A stretch of 64,000 bases of DNA from Roseivivax jejudonensis (GTDB taxonomy: Bacteria; Pseudomonadota; Alphaproteobacteria; Rhodobacterales; Rhodobacteraceae). The position numbers were made by a program, and so were the translations under genes. How positions within the stretch are numbered: the first letter of the stretch is position 1; each line of letters starts with the position of its first letter. A model generated the notes under the pieces. That model searched no databases, was not told where the DNA came from, and saw nothing but the letters and a program-made list of their open reading frames with translations. Shown here piece by piece: positions 16,464-25,584 of the stretch. The stretch lies in assembly GCF_900172265.1 (NCBI RefSeq), contig NZ_FWFK01000005.1, forward strand, positions 186,001-250,000. The letters are read 5' to 3'.

Positions 16464-17330
16464 ATGAGTGAACGACATCCCACGCTGCTCTGCCTCGGGC
16501 ACGGGTATTCCGCGCAGGCGCTCTCTCGCCGGTTGATACCGGAGGGGTGGCGCGTCCGCGGAACCGTGCGCGACCCGCAGAAGGCCGCAACGCTCCGCGC
16601 CGACGGCGTCGAGCCCGTCGAATGGTCCCGCGAGGCGATCGCCGAGGCGCTGCCGGAGGCGACACACCTGCTCGTCTCGGTGCCGCCGGACGACGAGGGC
16701 GATCCGGCCCTGATGCTGGCCGGTGACGCGATCGAGGCGGCGGCGTCCGATCTCTACTGGGCCGGGTACCTCTCGACCACCGGCGTCTACGGCGACCACC
16801 ACGGCGCGTGGGTCGACGAGACCACGCCGCTTCACCCGGCGACATCGCGTGGCGAGAAGCGGGTGGAGGCCGAGGCCGCCTGGGGCGCGATCCCGCAGCT
16901 GCCGCTGCACGTGTTCCGGCTGGCCGGAATCTACGGCCCCGGTCGCGGTCCGTTCGAAAAGGTCCGCAAGGGAACCGCGCGCCGCATCGTCAAACCCGGC
17001 CAGGTCTTCAGCCGCATCCATGTCGAGGACATCGCGACAGTTCTCGCCGCCTCGATCGAACGGCCGAATCCCGGCGCGGTCTACAATGTCTGCGATGACG
17101 ACCCGGCGCCGCCGCAGGATGTGCTGGCCTACGCGGCCGAGCTTCTCGGCCTGCCGGCGCCGCCGGAGGTGCCGTTCGACGAGGCCGAGATGTCGCCGAT
17201 GGCGCGAAGCTTCTACAGCGACAACAAGCGCGTGGCGAACGACCGGATGAAGGCGGAGCTGGGCGTGACGCTGGCCTATCCGGACTACCGCACGGGGCTG
17301 CAATCGCTCCTCGAAACCGAACCGGCCTGA
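16464..17330 (+). CDS. SDR family NAD(P)-binding protein (YeeZ-like)
   Basis: 288 residues. The N-terminus LLCLGHGYSAQAL is a Rossmann GxGxxx motif, and later segments (LSTTGVYGDHHGAWVDE, LAGIYGPGRGPFE, FSRIHVEDIA) are those of atypical extended SDR/epimerase proteins such as YeeZ. The catalytic Tyr-x3-Lys pair is not obvious, as is common in this atypical group, so enzyme activity is uncertain. No strong ribosome-binding site precedes the ATG. exoD follows closely on the same strand. Confidence 0.82.
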   Translation: MSERHPTLLCLGHGYSAQALSRRLIPEGWRVRGTVRDPQKAATLRADGVEPVEWSREAIAEALPEATHLLVSVPPDDEGDPALMLAGDAIEAAASDLYWAGYLSTTGVYGDHHGAWVDETTPLHPATSRGEKRVEAEAAWGAIPQLPLHVFRLAGIYGPGRGPFEKVRKGTARRIVKPGQVFSRIHVEDIATVLAASIERPNPGAVYNVCDDDPAPPQDVLAYAAELLGLPAPPEVPFDEAEMSPMARSFYSDNKRVANDRMKAELGVTLAYPDYRTGLQSLLETEPA

Positions 17331-17356
17331 ACGGCGAACCCATGAAGGACACGTCC

Positions 17357-17959
17357 ATGGCAGCGGGTGGTGGCGCGCCGGTGACCTCGCTCGGCGAGCT
17401 TTTGGCGCGCATCCGGCCAGAGCCCGGGGACAAGACGGTCTCGGTGCAGGAAATCCTCGAGAAGATCGGCGACCGGTCGTTCCCGGCCGCGATCCTGGTG
17501 CCTGCGCTCATTCTTATCTCGCCGGTGTCGGGCATTCCCGGCACGCCGACCATCGGCGCGCTGGTCATCGTGACCATCACCGTGCAGGCGCTGGCGCGGC
17601 GCGACCACCTGTGGCTTCCCGGGTTTCTGCGGCGGCGCCGCATCGGGGCCGAACGGCTGCGACAGGGCCTCGATTTCCTGAAGAAACCGGCCGCCTGGGT
17701 CGATCGCCACAGCCGGAACCGCTGGCGGATGCTGTCACGCTTCCCGTTCTCGACCGGGGCGCTGGTGGCGATCCTGCTGACGGCCATGACGTGGCCGGCG
17801 CTGGAGCTTCTGCCGTTCTTCACCTCCTTCGGCGCGACGGCGGTGTCGCTCTTCGCGATCGGGCTGATGATTCGCGACGGCCTTTACATCATCGCGGGCT
17901 ACGTCACCGTCGCCGGTGTCCTCGCCGTGGCGACGGCGATCTGGCAGGGCGTCGTCTGA
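17357..17959 (+). CDS. exoD: Exopolysaccharide synthesis protein ExoD
   Basis: 200 residues from the ATG at 17357, which has AAGGA seven bases upstream; an ATG at 17342 in the same frame would add five residues. The sequence matches the ExoD family: the N-terminal SLGELLARI segment, the hydrophobic AAILVPALILISPVSGIPG (19 residues) and further helices near residues 125-195. ExoD is an inner-membrane protein first tied to exopolysaccharide production and alkali tolerance in Rhizobium; its biochemical role is still unclear. It follows the SDR gene by 26 bp and converges on dxs. Confidence 0.9.
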   Translation: MAAGGGAPVTSLGELLARIRPEPGDKTVSVQEILEKIGDRSFPAAILVPALILISPVSGIPGTPTIGALVIVTITVQALARRDHLWLPGFLRRRRIGAERLRQGLDFLKKPAAWVDRHSRNRWRMLSRFPFSTGALVAILLTAMTWPALELLPFFTSFGATAVSLFAIGLMIRDGLYIIAGYVTVAGVLAVATAIWQGVV

Positions 17960-17990
17960 GGCCGAAAGGGCGGCACGGCGGCGACCGCGA

Positions 17991-19916
17991 TCAGGCGCGC
18001 CGGTCCATCCGGGTGACCCCCATGAGCGACAGGACCTTCGCCTCGATATCCTCGGCGTTCAGCCCGGCGACCGTGTACATGTCGGCGGGGCTGGCCTGAT
18101 CGATGAAGGTGTCGGGCAGCACCATCGAGCGGAACTTCAGCCCGGTGTCGAACACGCCTTCCTCTGCCAGAAGCTGCGCGACGTGGCTGCCGAATCCGCC
18201 GACGGCGCCTTCCTCGATCGTGATCAGCGCCTCGTGGTCGCGCGCAAGGTCGAGGATCAGCTCGCGGTCTAGCGGCTTGGCAAAACGCGCGTCGGCGATG
18301 GTCGGGCGCAGGCCCCGCGCCTCGAGCGCGTCGGTCGCCTCGATCACTTCCTTCAGCCGGGCCCCGAAGGACAGGAGCGCGACGCCCTTGCCCTCGCGGA
18401 TGATCCGGCCCTTCCCGATCTCCAGCGGCGTGCCCTTGCCCGGGATCTCGACCCCCGTGCCTTCGCCGCGCGGATAGCGGAACGCGATAGGCCCGTCGTC
18501 GTGCGCGGCGGCCGTCGCGACCATGTGGACAAGCTCGGCCTCGTCGGCGGCGGCCATCACGGTGAAGCCCGGCAGGTTCGAAAGGTAGGCCACGTCGTAG
18601 CTGCCGGCGTGCGTAGCGCCGTCGGCGCCGACCAGTCCGGCACGGTCGATCGCGAATCGCACCGGCAGGCGCTGGATCGCCACGTCGTGCACCACCTGGT
18701 CGTAGCCGCGCTGCAGGAACGTCGAGTAGATCGCCGCGAAGGGGCGCATGCCGCCGGCAGCGAGGCCGGCCGAGAACGTGACCGCGTGCTGTTCGGCAAT
18801 GCCGACATCGAATGTGCGAGAGGGGTAGGTGGCGCCGAAGACGTCGAGGCCGGTGCCGTCGGGCATGGCCGCCGTCACGGCACAGATCCGGTGATCCGCC
18901 TCGGCCTCCGCCAGCAGCGCGTTGGCGAACACCTTGGTGTAGGCGGGCGCGTTCGGCTTGGATTTCTTCTGCTCGCCCGAGGAGACGTCGAACTTCGCGG
19001 TCGCGTGCCCGCGGTCCGCGCGTTCCTCCGCCGGTTTGTACCCCTTGCCCTTCTTGGTCAGCACGTGCAGCAGGATCGGGCCGTGCGCGCGCGCCTTCAC
19101 GGCCCGCAGCACGGGCAGGAGCTGGTTCATGTCGTGGCCGTCGATCGGCCCGAGATAGCTGAACCCGAGCGCCTCGAAGAGCGTGCCGCCCATCGCCATG
19201 CCCTTGATCATGTCCTTGGCCCGTTTCGCACCCTCGCGGAACGGCTCGGGCAGGAAGGACACGGCGCCCTTCGCGGCGTCCTTCAGCGTGTGGAACGGCG
19301 CCTCGGTGTAGAGGCGCGACAGGTAGGTCGACATCGCCCCGGTCGGGGGCGCGATGGACATCTCGTTATCGTTGAGAATGACGATCAGCCGCTTGCCCAT
19401 GTGTCCCGCGTTGTTCATCGCCTCGTAGGCCATCCCGGCCGACATCGCGCCGTCGCCGATCACAGCGATGGCGTCGCCATGGCCGGTGTCGCAATCGCCG
19501 CCCAGATCCCGCGCCGTGGCGAAACCGAGCGCCGCAGAGATCGAGGTCGAGCTGTGGGCCGCTCCGAACGGGTCGTAGGGGCTTTCGCTGCGTTTGGTGA
19601 AACCCGAAAGTCCGTCCTTCTGACGGATCGTGCGGATGCGGTCGCGCCGCCCCGTCAGGATCTTGTGCGGATAGGTCTGGTGGCTCACGTCCCAGACGAT
19701 CTTGTCCCTCGGCGCGTCGAAAACGGCATGCAGGGCGACGGTCAGTTCCACGACGCCGAGACCGGCCCCGAGATGGCCGCCCGTCTCGCTGACGGCCGAG
19801 ATCGTTTCCGAGCGAAGCTCGTCGGCGACCTGGCGCAGCTCCATGTCGGAGAAGGCCTTGAGATCGGCGGGCGTGGCCACGCGATCGAGAAGCGGGGTAA
19901 GCGGACGGTCGGACAT
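17991..19916 (-). CDS. dxs: 1-deoxy-D-xylulose-5-phosphate synthase
   Basis: 641 residues, full length. The enzyme condenses pyruvate and glyceraldehyde 3-phosphate with thiamine diphosphate, opening the MEP isoprenoid pathway that supplies ubiquinone and, in phototrophs, carotenoids and the bacteriochlorophyll tail. The TPP site shows [15 protein letters not shown] and [12 protein letters not shown]. The transketolase-like half shows [15 protein letters not shown] and [16 protein letters not shown]. It is the last gene of the leftward HDAC-xseB-ispA-dxs operon, 53 bp after ispA, the standard order in Rhodobacterales. Confidence 0.97.
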   Translation of the reverse strand: MSDRPLTPLLDRVATPADLKAFSDMELRQVADELRSETISAVSETGGHLGAGLGVVELTVALHAVFDAPRDKIVWDVSHQTYPHKILTGRRDRIRTIRQKDGLSGFTKRSESPYDPFGAAHSSTSISAALGFATARDLGGDCDTGHGDAIAVIGDGAMSAGMAYEAMNNAGHMGKRLIVILNDNEMSIAPPTGAMSTYLSRLYTEAPFHTLKDAAKGAVSFLPEPFREGAKRAKDMIKGMAMGGTLFEALGFSYLGPIDGHDMNQLLPVLRAVKARAHGPILLHVLTKKGKGYKPAEERADRGHATAKFDVSSGEQKKSKPNAPAYTKVFANALLAEAEADHRICAVTAAMPDGTGLDVFGATYPSRTFDVGIAEQHAVTFSAGLAAGGMRPFAAIYSTFLQRGYDQVVHDVAIQRLPVRFAIDRAGLVGADGATHAGSYDVAYLSNLPGFTVMAAADEAELVHMVATAAAHDDGPIAFRYPRGEGTGVEIPGKGTPLEIGKGRIIREGKGVALLSFGARLKEVIEATDALEARGLRPTIADARFAKPLDRELILDLARDHEALITIEEGAVGGFGSHVAQLLAEEGVFDTGLKFRSMVLPDTFIDQASPADMYTVAGLNAEDIEAKVLSLMGVTRMDRRA

Positions 19917-19969
19917 GGGCTGGCGCGTCTCCTTCGTTGCGCGCGGGCGGACAGGGCGTGAGGGGCCGG

Positions 19970-20836
19970 TCAGCTGCGCCGCGAGATAGCGAAGCGGGCG
20001 GCGGCGATCAAGCTCGCAGCCTCCTTGCCGTAGGGAGCTAGGGCGTCACAGGCCTCGTCCACCAGCTGCGACGCGCGGGCGCGGGCACCGTCCGCGCCGA
20101 GTAGCGACACGAAGGTGGCCTTGCCGGCGCCGGCATCCTTGCCGACGGCCTTGCCCATCTCGCCGGCGTCGCCCTCGTGGTCCAGCAGATCGTCGGTGAT
20201 CTGGAAAGCGAGGCCCAGCGCCTGCGCGTAGGCCCGCATCGGGGCGATGTCGGCTCCGGCAAGGCGCGGGCCGGCCTCTGCGGCCCAGCCGATCAGAGCG
20301 CCGGTCTTGCCGGCCTGCAACCGTGTGATTCCGTCGAGGTCGAGCGGATCCGCCGCGCTTTCGGCGGCGATGTCGAGCGCCTGACCCAGGACCATGCCGT
20401 CAGCGCCCGACGCGCGCGCCAGCGAGAACGCGAGATCGGCGCGCACGGCGGCGTCCGGATGGCATCCGGGCGCGAGGCACAGCTCGAAACCAAGCGTCTG
20501 CAGAGCGTCCCCCGCGAGGATCGCGGTCGCCTCGTCGAAGGCGCGGTGCAGCGTCGGCTGTCCCCGGCGCACGTCGTCGTCGTCCATCGCCGGCAGATCG
20601 TCGTGCACCAGCGAGTAGGCATGGATCGCCTCGATCGCGAGCGCCGGATTCAGCGCGTCCTCCGCCCCGTGCAGCCGCGCGCCCGCGACCACGAGGAACC
20701 CGCGCAGTCGCTTGCCGCCGCTCACGGCGTGACGCATCGCGCGGTGCAGGGGCAGATCCGGCGTCGCGGCAAAGAGACGGTCGAAGCCGTCGCCGATCGC
20801 CGACTGCGCCTCCGCAAGCTCGGTGTCGAAGGACAT
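19970..20836 (-). CDS. ispA: Farnesyl/geranyl diphosphate synthase
   Basis: 288 residues. The first aspartate-rich motif is [13 protein letters not shown], and the second is [13 protein letters not shown]; both bind the magnesium-diphosphate substrates of trans-prenyltransferases. Length and operon place suggest IspA (C15), although a C20 product cannot be excluded by eye. The ATG overlaps the xseB stop by one base. Together with dxs it forms an isoprenoid supply unit. Confidence 0.93.
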   Translation of the reverse strand: MSFDTELAEAQSAIGDGFDRLFAATPDLPLHRAMRHAVSGGKRLRGFLVVAGARLHGAEDALNPALAIEAIHAYSLVHDDLPAMDDDDVRRGQPTLHRAFDEATAILAGDALQTLGFELCLAPGCHPDAAVRADLAFSLARASGADGMVLGQALDIAAESAADPLDLDGITRLQAGKTGALIGWAAEAGPRLAGADIAPMRAYAQALGLAFQITDDLLDHEGDAGEMGKAVGKDAGAGKATFVSLLGADGARARASQLVDEACDALAPYGKEAASLIAAARFAISRRS

Positions 20837-21078
20837 CAGAGGGAGTCGACCGGCTTCGTGCCCGTGGGCTGACCATCGGCGTCGAGCGTGATCGCGGCGA
20901 CCTTCTCCTCGGCTTCCTTGAGCTTCGCCTCGCACCGCTTCTTCAGCGCAGCGCCGCGCTCGTAGAGCTTGATCGAGTCTTCGAGAGCGACGTCGCCGCG
21001 CTCCAGCTGGCCGACCACGCGCTCGAGTTCGGCCATCGCCTGCTCGAAGCTCATCTCCTCGATCGCGGTCTCGGTCAT
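20836..21078 (-). CDS. xseB: Exodeoxyribonuclease VII small subunit
   Basis: 80 residues, the usual XseB size. The core pattern SFEQAMAELERVVGQLERGD followed by ALEDSIKLYERG is the family signature. XseB binds XseA, encoded elsewhere, to form the single-strand DNA exonuclease. Its ATG overlaps the HDAC-like gene (ATGA) and its stop overlaps the ispA ATG, so it is embedded in the isoprenoid operon as in many proteobacteria. Confidence 0.95.
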   Translation of the reverse strand: MTETAIEEMSFEQAMAELERVVGQLERGDVALEDSIKLYERGAALKKRCEAKLKEAEEKVAAITLDADGQPTGTKPVDSL

Positions 21079-21998
21079 CGGCCGGCCTCCCTCAGTTCCT
21101 CGACATGCGCGCGGGCGCTTTCGCTGAGCGCCGAAAGATCATAGCCGCCCTCGAGTGTCGAGACCACGCGGCCGCCGCAGACCTCGTCCGCGACCTCGCA
21201 AAGCGCACGTGTGAGCCAGCGGAAATCCTCGGTCTCCCACCCGAGATTGGCCAGTGGATCGTCCTCGTGGGCGTCGAACCCGGCCGAGATCAGCAGGAGC
21301 TCCGGCGCGAACTCGCGCAGACGCGGAAAGACGTGATCCTCGTAGCGGCGGCGCATGACCGCGCCGTCGGTTCCGGGGGCGAGCGGCAGGTTGCAGATCT
21401 GGCCGTGGGCGCCGCGCTCCTGCTCGCTGCCCGATCCGGGCCAGAGCGGCGACTGGTGCGACGACACGAAGAGCGCGCGCTCTTCGGTCCAGAGCAGATC
21501 CTGCGTGCCGTTGCCGTGGTGAACGTCGAAATCGACGACCGCCACCCGGGACAGGCCGTGCGCGTCTAGCGCGTGCTTGGCGGCGATGGCGACCGTCCCG
21601 AAAAGGCAGAAGCCCATTGCGCGCTCGGTCTCCGCGTGGTGGCCGGGCGGCCGCGTGGCGCAGAACGCGTTCGGCGCGTCGCCGGCCAGCACCATGTCGA
21701 CGGCGCGCGTGGCCGCGCCCACGGCGCGCAACGCCGCCGACCACGACCCCGGCGAGACCCAAGTGTCGGCGTCGAGCGGCACGCTTCCGCGCGACGGGAT
21801 CTTCGCGCGGACCGCGTCGATGTAGCCACGCGGGTGGCAGCGCTCGAGATCCTCGATCTCGGCCAGAGGCGCAGTCACGCGGTCGAGGTCGAGCGGTTCG
21901 AGCGCGTGAAGCACATGGTCGAGCCGGGCGGCGCGTTCGGGATGGCCGTCGGGCGTAATGTGAGACAACCCTTCGGCATGAGTCAGGAGTGCGGTCAT
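21075..21998 (-). CDS. Histone-deacetylase/acetylpolyamine amidohydrolase family protein
   Basis: 307 residues from the ATG at 21998. The family motifs RPPGHHAE, VVDFDVHHGNGTQ (zinc-binding Asp and His) and SAGFDAHEDDP are present, so a zinc-dependent deacetylase is expected. Bacterial members act on acetylated polyamines, acetoin-related compounds or proteins; the substrate here is unknown. It is the first gene of the HDAC-xseB-ispA-dxs operon and overlaps xseB by 4 bp. Confidence 0.9.
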   Translation of the reverse strand: MTALLTHAEGLSHITPDGHPERAARLDHVLHALEPLDLDRVTAPLAEIEDLERCHPRGYIDAVRAKIPSRGSVPLDADTWVSPGSWSAALRAVGAATRAVDMVLAGDAPNAFCATRPPGHHAETERAMGFCLFGTVAIAAKHALDAHGLSRVAVVDFDVHHGNGTQDLLWTEERALFVSSHQSPLWPGSGSEQERGAHGQICNLPLAPGTDGAVMRRRYEDHVFPRLREFAPELLLISAGFDAHEDDPLANLGWETEDFRWLTRALCEVADEVCGGRVVSTLEGGYDLSALSESARAHVEELREAGR

Positions 21999-22079
21999 GG
22001 CCGGCAGGACACCCGAAAGCGGGCGCGCGGGCAAGGCTCGATCCGCCCTTGCGGGCGTCTTCGCCGATGATCGGGCCGA

Positions 22080-22781
22080 TCAGTCGGGCGAGAGCATGTA
22101 GCCTGCCCCGCGCACCGTCTGCAGGTAGCGGGGCTGTTTCGGGTCATCCTCGATCTTGCGCCGCAGCCGGGTGATCTGGACGTCGACCGCGCGCTCCTGG
22201 CTCTGGCCGCGATCGCGTCCGAGATCCTCCACGAGCTTCGTGCGCGACAGCGCTTCGCCGGGCTGCGCCGCGAAGATCCGCATCAAATGGCTCTCGGTCG
22301 CGGTCAAGCGCACCGGATCCTCGCCGCGCCACATCTCCCCGCGTTCGATGTCGTAGCGGATCGGCCCGAGCGTCAGCAGCTTGGGCGAGGTCTCGCCTGC
22401 GGGCGGTTCGGGCATCCGGCGCAGGATCGCGTTGATCCGCAGCAGCAGTTCCTTCGGCTCGAACGGCTTGCCGAGGTAGTCGTCCGCGCCGGCCTCCAGC
22501 CCCGCGATGCGGTCGTCGGTTTCTGACTTCGCGGTGAGCAGGAGGATCGGCGTCGTGCGCGTCTCGCGCAGCCAGCGGGTGAGCGAAACCCCGTCTTCGC
22601 CCGGCATCATGACGTCGAGAACGATGAGATCGAAATCGAGGCCCGACAGGATGCGCCGCGCATGCGCCGCGTCGCGTGCGGCGCTGACCATGAAGCCGCT
22701 GCGCATCAGGAATTTCTGCAGCAGACCGCGGATCCGTTCGTCGTCGTCCACGATCAGCAGATGCGCATCCGGATCGCTCAT
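22080..22781 (-). CDS. petR: OmpR-family response regulator PetR
   Basis: 233 residues from the ATG at 22781. The receiver domain has the acidic pocket DDDE, the phospho-acceptor Asp in VLDVMMPGEDG and Lys in GKPFEP. The C-terminal winged helix has the OmpR/PhoB pattern (ERAVDVQITRLRRKIEDDP). It directly follows petP on the same strand with a 40 bp gap. In Rhodobacter capsulatus petP and petR lie together next to the cytochrome bc1 genes and are needed for respiratory and photosynthetic growth. No sensor kinase is adjacent. The petABC genes are not in this window. Confidence 0.88.
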   Translation of the reverse strand: MSDPDAHLLIVDDDERIRGLLQKFLMRSGFMVSAARDAAHARRILSGLDFDLIVLDVMMPGEDGVSLTRWLRETRTTPILLLTAKSETDDRIAGLEAGADDYLGKPFEPKELLLRINAILRRMPEPPAGETSPKLLTLGPIRYDIERGEMWRGEDPVRLTATESHLMRIFAAQPGEALSRTKLVEDLGRDRGQSQERAVDVQITRLRRKIEDDPKQPRYLQTVRGAGYMLSPD

Positions 22782-22821
22782 GGCCGTCCCCTCCGTCTTC
22801 CGCGCCGTGCGCGTCGCCGCT

Positions 22822-23331
22822 TCAGCGGCTGTCCCGAAGCGCACGATACTGTCGGTGCTGCTCGGAATCCATCATCGCTTCCAGCACCTTGCGAAAACCG
22901 GCGACGGCTTCGGGCCCGGCCTGGCGATAGGCCTGGCGCATGCGCGCCCGCTGCGCGTCCGAGAGCTGGCGTTCCAGCCCCTCGCCGCGCTCGGTCAGGT
23001 AGAGATGCCGCTCGCGCTTGTCGAGCCGGCCGACCCGGCTCTCCACGAGGCCGTCGGCGATGAGCGTGCGCAGCACGCGATTGAGCGATTGCTTGGTCAC
23101 CCCGAGGATCGACAGAAGGTTGTTCACCGTGGTGCCGGGCACGCAGTGGATGAAGTGGATCGCCCGGTGGTGCGCGCGCCCGTAGGACAGCGTGGCGAGG
23201 ATGCGGTCGGGGTCTGCGGTAAATCCGCGATAGGCGAAGAACATCGCCTCGATGCCCTGGCGCAATTGCTCATCGGTGAGAAACAGCAGCGCCTCGCCGC
23301 CCTGTGGTCCCGCGCGTTCGGCCTCGCCCAT
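22822..23331 (-). CDS. petP: MarR-family regulator PetP
   Basis: 169 residues from the ATG at 23331. The helix-turn-helix segment VNNLLSILGVTKQSLNRVL and the wing with VGRLDKRERHLYLTERG are typical of MarR proteins. The adjacent petR gene and a divergent ilvE support the PetP assignment. A degenerate inverted repeat GTCAGCCTTGTTGAC (23377-23391) lies 46 bp upstream and may be an autoregulatory site. PetP and PetR are unusual in pairing a MarR protein with an orphan response regulator. Confidence 0.86.
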   Translation of the reverse strand: MGEAERAGPQGGEALLFLTDEQLRQGIEAMFFAYRGFTADPDRILATLSYGRAHHRAIHFIHCVPGTTVNNLLSILGVTKQSLNRVLRTLIADGLVESRVGRLDKRERHLYLTERGEGLERQLSDAQRARMRQAYRQAGPEAVAGFRKVLEAMMDSEQHRQYRALRDSR

Positions 23332-23376
23332 GGTCTGATCCCCGTTCGTCGTCCGCCGTCTTTGCGGGCACTTTAC

Positions 23377-23391
23377 GTCAGCCTTGTTGAC
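23377..23391. promoter_or_regulatory. Possible PetP operator upstream of petP/ilvE
   Basis: GTCAGCCTTGTTGAC has outer arms GTCA and TGAC and partial inner symmetry. It lies in the 165 bp divergent gap between petP and ilvE. The match is short, so confidence is low. Confidence 0.25.
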
Positions 23392-23496
23392 ATTCCAAGC
23401 GGTGACTGGTAGCGACTCGCAGGTTTTGCGACATTTTGTGTCCGGATCGGACGCAAGATGCGCAACAAACGCAAACGCAGGTAGGGAGCTCGCGGG

Positions 23497-24366
23497 ATGG
23501 CTGGGGCGTATGATGATCGGGACGGCACGATCTGGATGGACGGCCAAATGGTGGATTGGCGCGGCGCGAACGTGCACATCCTCACACACGCGATGCACTA
23601 CGCCAGCTCGGTTTTCGAGGGCGAGCGCGCCTACGGTGGCAAGATCTTCCTGTCGCGCGAGCATTCCGAGCGGCTGCACTATTCCGCCCGCGAGCTCGAT
23701 TTCGAGATCCCCTACACCGTCGACGAGATCGAGGCCGCCAAGGCCGAGGTGCTGCAGGCCAACGGCCTGACCGATGCCTATGTCCGCGCGGTCGCGTGGC
23801 GCGGCGCAGGAGAGGACATGGGGGTCGCGTCCAAGCGCAACCCCGTGCGGCTGGCCATCGCGGCGTGGGAATGGGGCAGCTACTACGGCGACGCCAAGAC
23901 GCGCGGCGCCAAGCTCGACATCGCCAAGTGGAAGCGTCCGTCGCCCGAAACGGCGCCGAGCCACGCCAAGGCCGCCGGCCTCTACATGATCTGCACGATG
24001 TCCAAGCACGCCGCCGAGGCGAAGGGGTGCTCGGACGCGATGATGTTCGACTATCGCGGCTACGTTGCCGAGGCGACCGGCGCCAACATCTTCTTCGTCA
24101 AGGATGGCGAGGTGCACACGCCGACGCCGGACTGCTTTCTCAACGGGCTGACTCGTCAGACGGTTCTGGGCCTTCTGGAGGAGCGGCAGGTCAAGGTCCA
24201 CGAGCGCCACATCATGCCCGAGGAGCTCGAGGGCTTCGAGCAGTGCTGGCTCACCGGCACCGCGGCCGAAGTCACCCCTGTTGGCCAGATCGGCGACTAC
24301 ACCTTCGAGGTGGGCGCGATGGCGCGCGACATCGCCGACGCCTACGAGAAGAAGGTGCGCAGCTGA
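23497..24366 (+). CDS. ilvE: Branched-chain amino acid aminotransferase
   Basis: 289 residues, class IV PLP fold. Visible family features are THAMHYASSVFEGERAYGG near the start, the DYRGYVAEATGANIFFV segment and LTRQTVLGLL. The PLP lysine is expected in the MSKHAAEAKGCSD region. The enzyme interconverts valine, leucine and isoleucine with their 2-oxo acids. GTAGGGAG precedes the ATG. It is divergent from petP and stands alone; the same neighbourhood is common in Rhodobacterales. Confidence 0.92.
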   Translation: MAGAYDDRDGTIWMDGQMVDWRGANVHILTHAMHYASSVFEGERAYGGKIFLSREHSERLHYSARELDFEIPYTVDEIEAAKAEVLQANGLTDAYVRAVAWRGAGEDMGVASKRNPVRLAIAAWEWGSYYGDAKTRGAKLDIAKWKRPSPETAPSHAKAAGLYMICTMSKHAAEAKGCSDAMMFDYRGYVAEATGANIFFVKDGEVHTPTPDCFLNGLTRQTVLGLLEERQVKVHERHIMPEELEGFEQCWLTGTAAEVTPVGQIGDYTFEVGAMARDIADAYEKKVRS

Positions 24367-24476
24367 GTCACGACCGCTGTTGTGCGCGCGGCGGCACGTC
24401 CCGGGCCGCGCGGGGGTGCTGCGCGCGCCAAAACCCTTGTCTCGGCCGCTCATACCGAGGCCCACGGCGTGAGGCG

Positions 24477-25460
24477 TTAGCCGATCAGGTGCAGAAGCAC
24501 GGCCTCCGCCTGGCGCAGGCCGTGAACCTCCCGCGCGTCGCGGGCGAGCGCGGCCCGCGCCGACGGGCTTTCCTCGGTCAGCGCCACCACGTCGGGGTGG
24601 ATGTAGGAGTTCCTGGCAATCGTCGGTGTGTTGCACAGCCGGGTCGACGCGGCCTCGGCCAGAGCCTTGATCGTCGGCTTTTCCTGCGCCAGCGCGGTCT
24701 CGAGCGCGACGACAGAGCCGGTCCAGGTCCGGAAGGTCTTGGCGGTCACGCCGTCCGCCCCGATCTGGCCGGACAGGAAGGCATTGACCTCGTCCGAGGT
24801 TACCGCGCGCGGCGCGCCGTCCTCGTCGATCCACGACACCAGTGTCGGACCGGGAAGATCGTCGAGCCGCGACAGCGTGCGCTCCAGCGTGCGGTCGCGC
24901 AGTCGTTTCTGCACCTGCGTTCCGCCCTTGCCCGGAAAGTCGAGCCGGAGCGTTCCGCCGTCGAGCCGCAGATGCCGAGGGCGCAGGGTCGTCGCACCGA
25001 AGGTCTTGTTCTCGCGCGTGTAGTCGGAATTGCCGACGCGAAGGTCCGCGCGGTCGAGCAGCGCCAGAACCGCGGCGATCGCGAAGGCGTGGTCGCCGGC
25101 GCGGCCTTCGCGAAGGGTGTCGAGGACCCGGCGGCGCAGGCCCGGCAGCGCGCGGCCGAAATCGGCGAGGTGGTCGAATTTCGCTTTGGCGCGGAAGGCG
25201 GTCCAGTCCGGGTGGTAGCGATACTGCTTGCGCCGCCTTGCATCGCGGCCTGTCGCCTGAAGATGGCCCAGCGGTTCGGGGCACAGCCACACGTCCTCGT
25301 AGGCTGGCGGAACGGCGAGCGCGTTGAGCCGGCGCCGCTCGGCCCGGTCGTCGATCGTGGTGCCATCGGGCGCGATGTAGGACCAGCCGCGCCCGCGCCG
25401 CCGACGGCGGATCCCGGGGCGGCTGTCCGGGTAGTAGAGAAGGTCTGGCGTCGTCGGCAT
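24477..25460 (-). CDS. DNA topoisomerase IB (poxvirus/bacterial type)
   Basis: 327 residues from the ATG at 25460. The N-terminal part (GIRRRRRGRGWSYIAPDGT, WLCPEPLGHLQATGRDARRR) and the C-terminal TPTIARNSYIHPDV, which carries the active-site tyrosine, are those of bacterial type IB topoisomerases. These relax supercoils through a 3'-phosphotyrosine link. RVGNSDYTRENKTFGATTL is a further conserved block. It is a single gene, converging on ilvE and divergent from the AMP nucleosidase gene. Confidence 0.93.
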   Translation of the reverse strand: MPTTPDLLYYPDSRPGIRRRRRGRGWSYIAPDGTTIDDRAERRRLNALAVPPAYEDVWLCPEPLGHLQATGRDARRRKQYRYHPDWTAFRAKAKFDHLADFGRALPGLRRRVLDTLREGRAGDHAFAIAAVLALLDRADLRVGNSDYTRENKTFGATTLRPRHLRLDGGTLRLDFPGKGGTQVQKRLRDRTLERTLSRLDDLPGPTLVSWIDEDGAPRAVTSDEVNAFLSGQIGADGVTAKTFRTWTGSVVALETALAQEKPTIKALAEAASTRLCNTPTIARNSYIHPDVVALTEESPSARAALARDAREVHGLRQAEAVLLHLIG

Positions 25461-25584
25461 GGCGCGGTAACGCCGGCGCCGCTGCGCCGTTCCATGCCGG
25501 CACGTGGCCTGCCGCATCGGCACGCTTGAAGCCCGCCCGGCCCCCTGCCATCTTGCGCGCCAACTGGGGCGGACAGGACAGACG

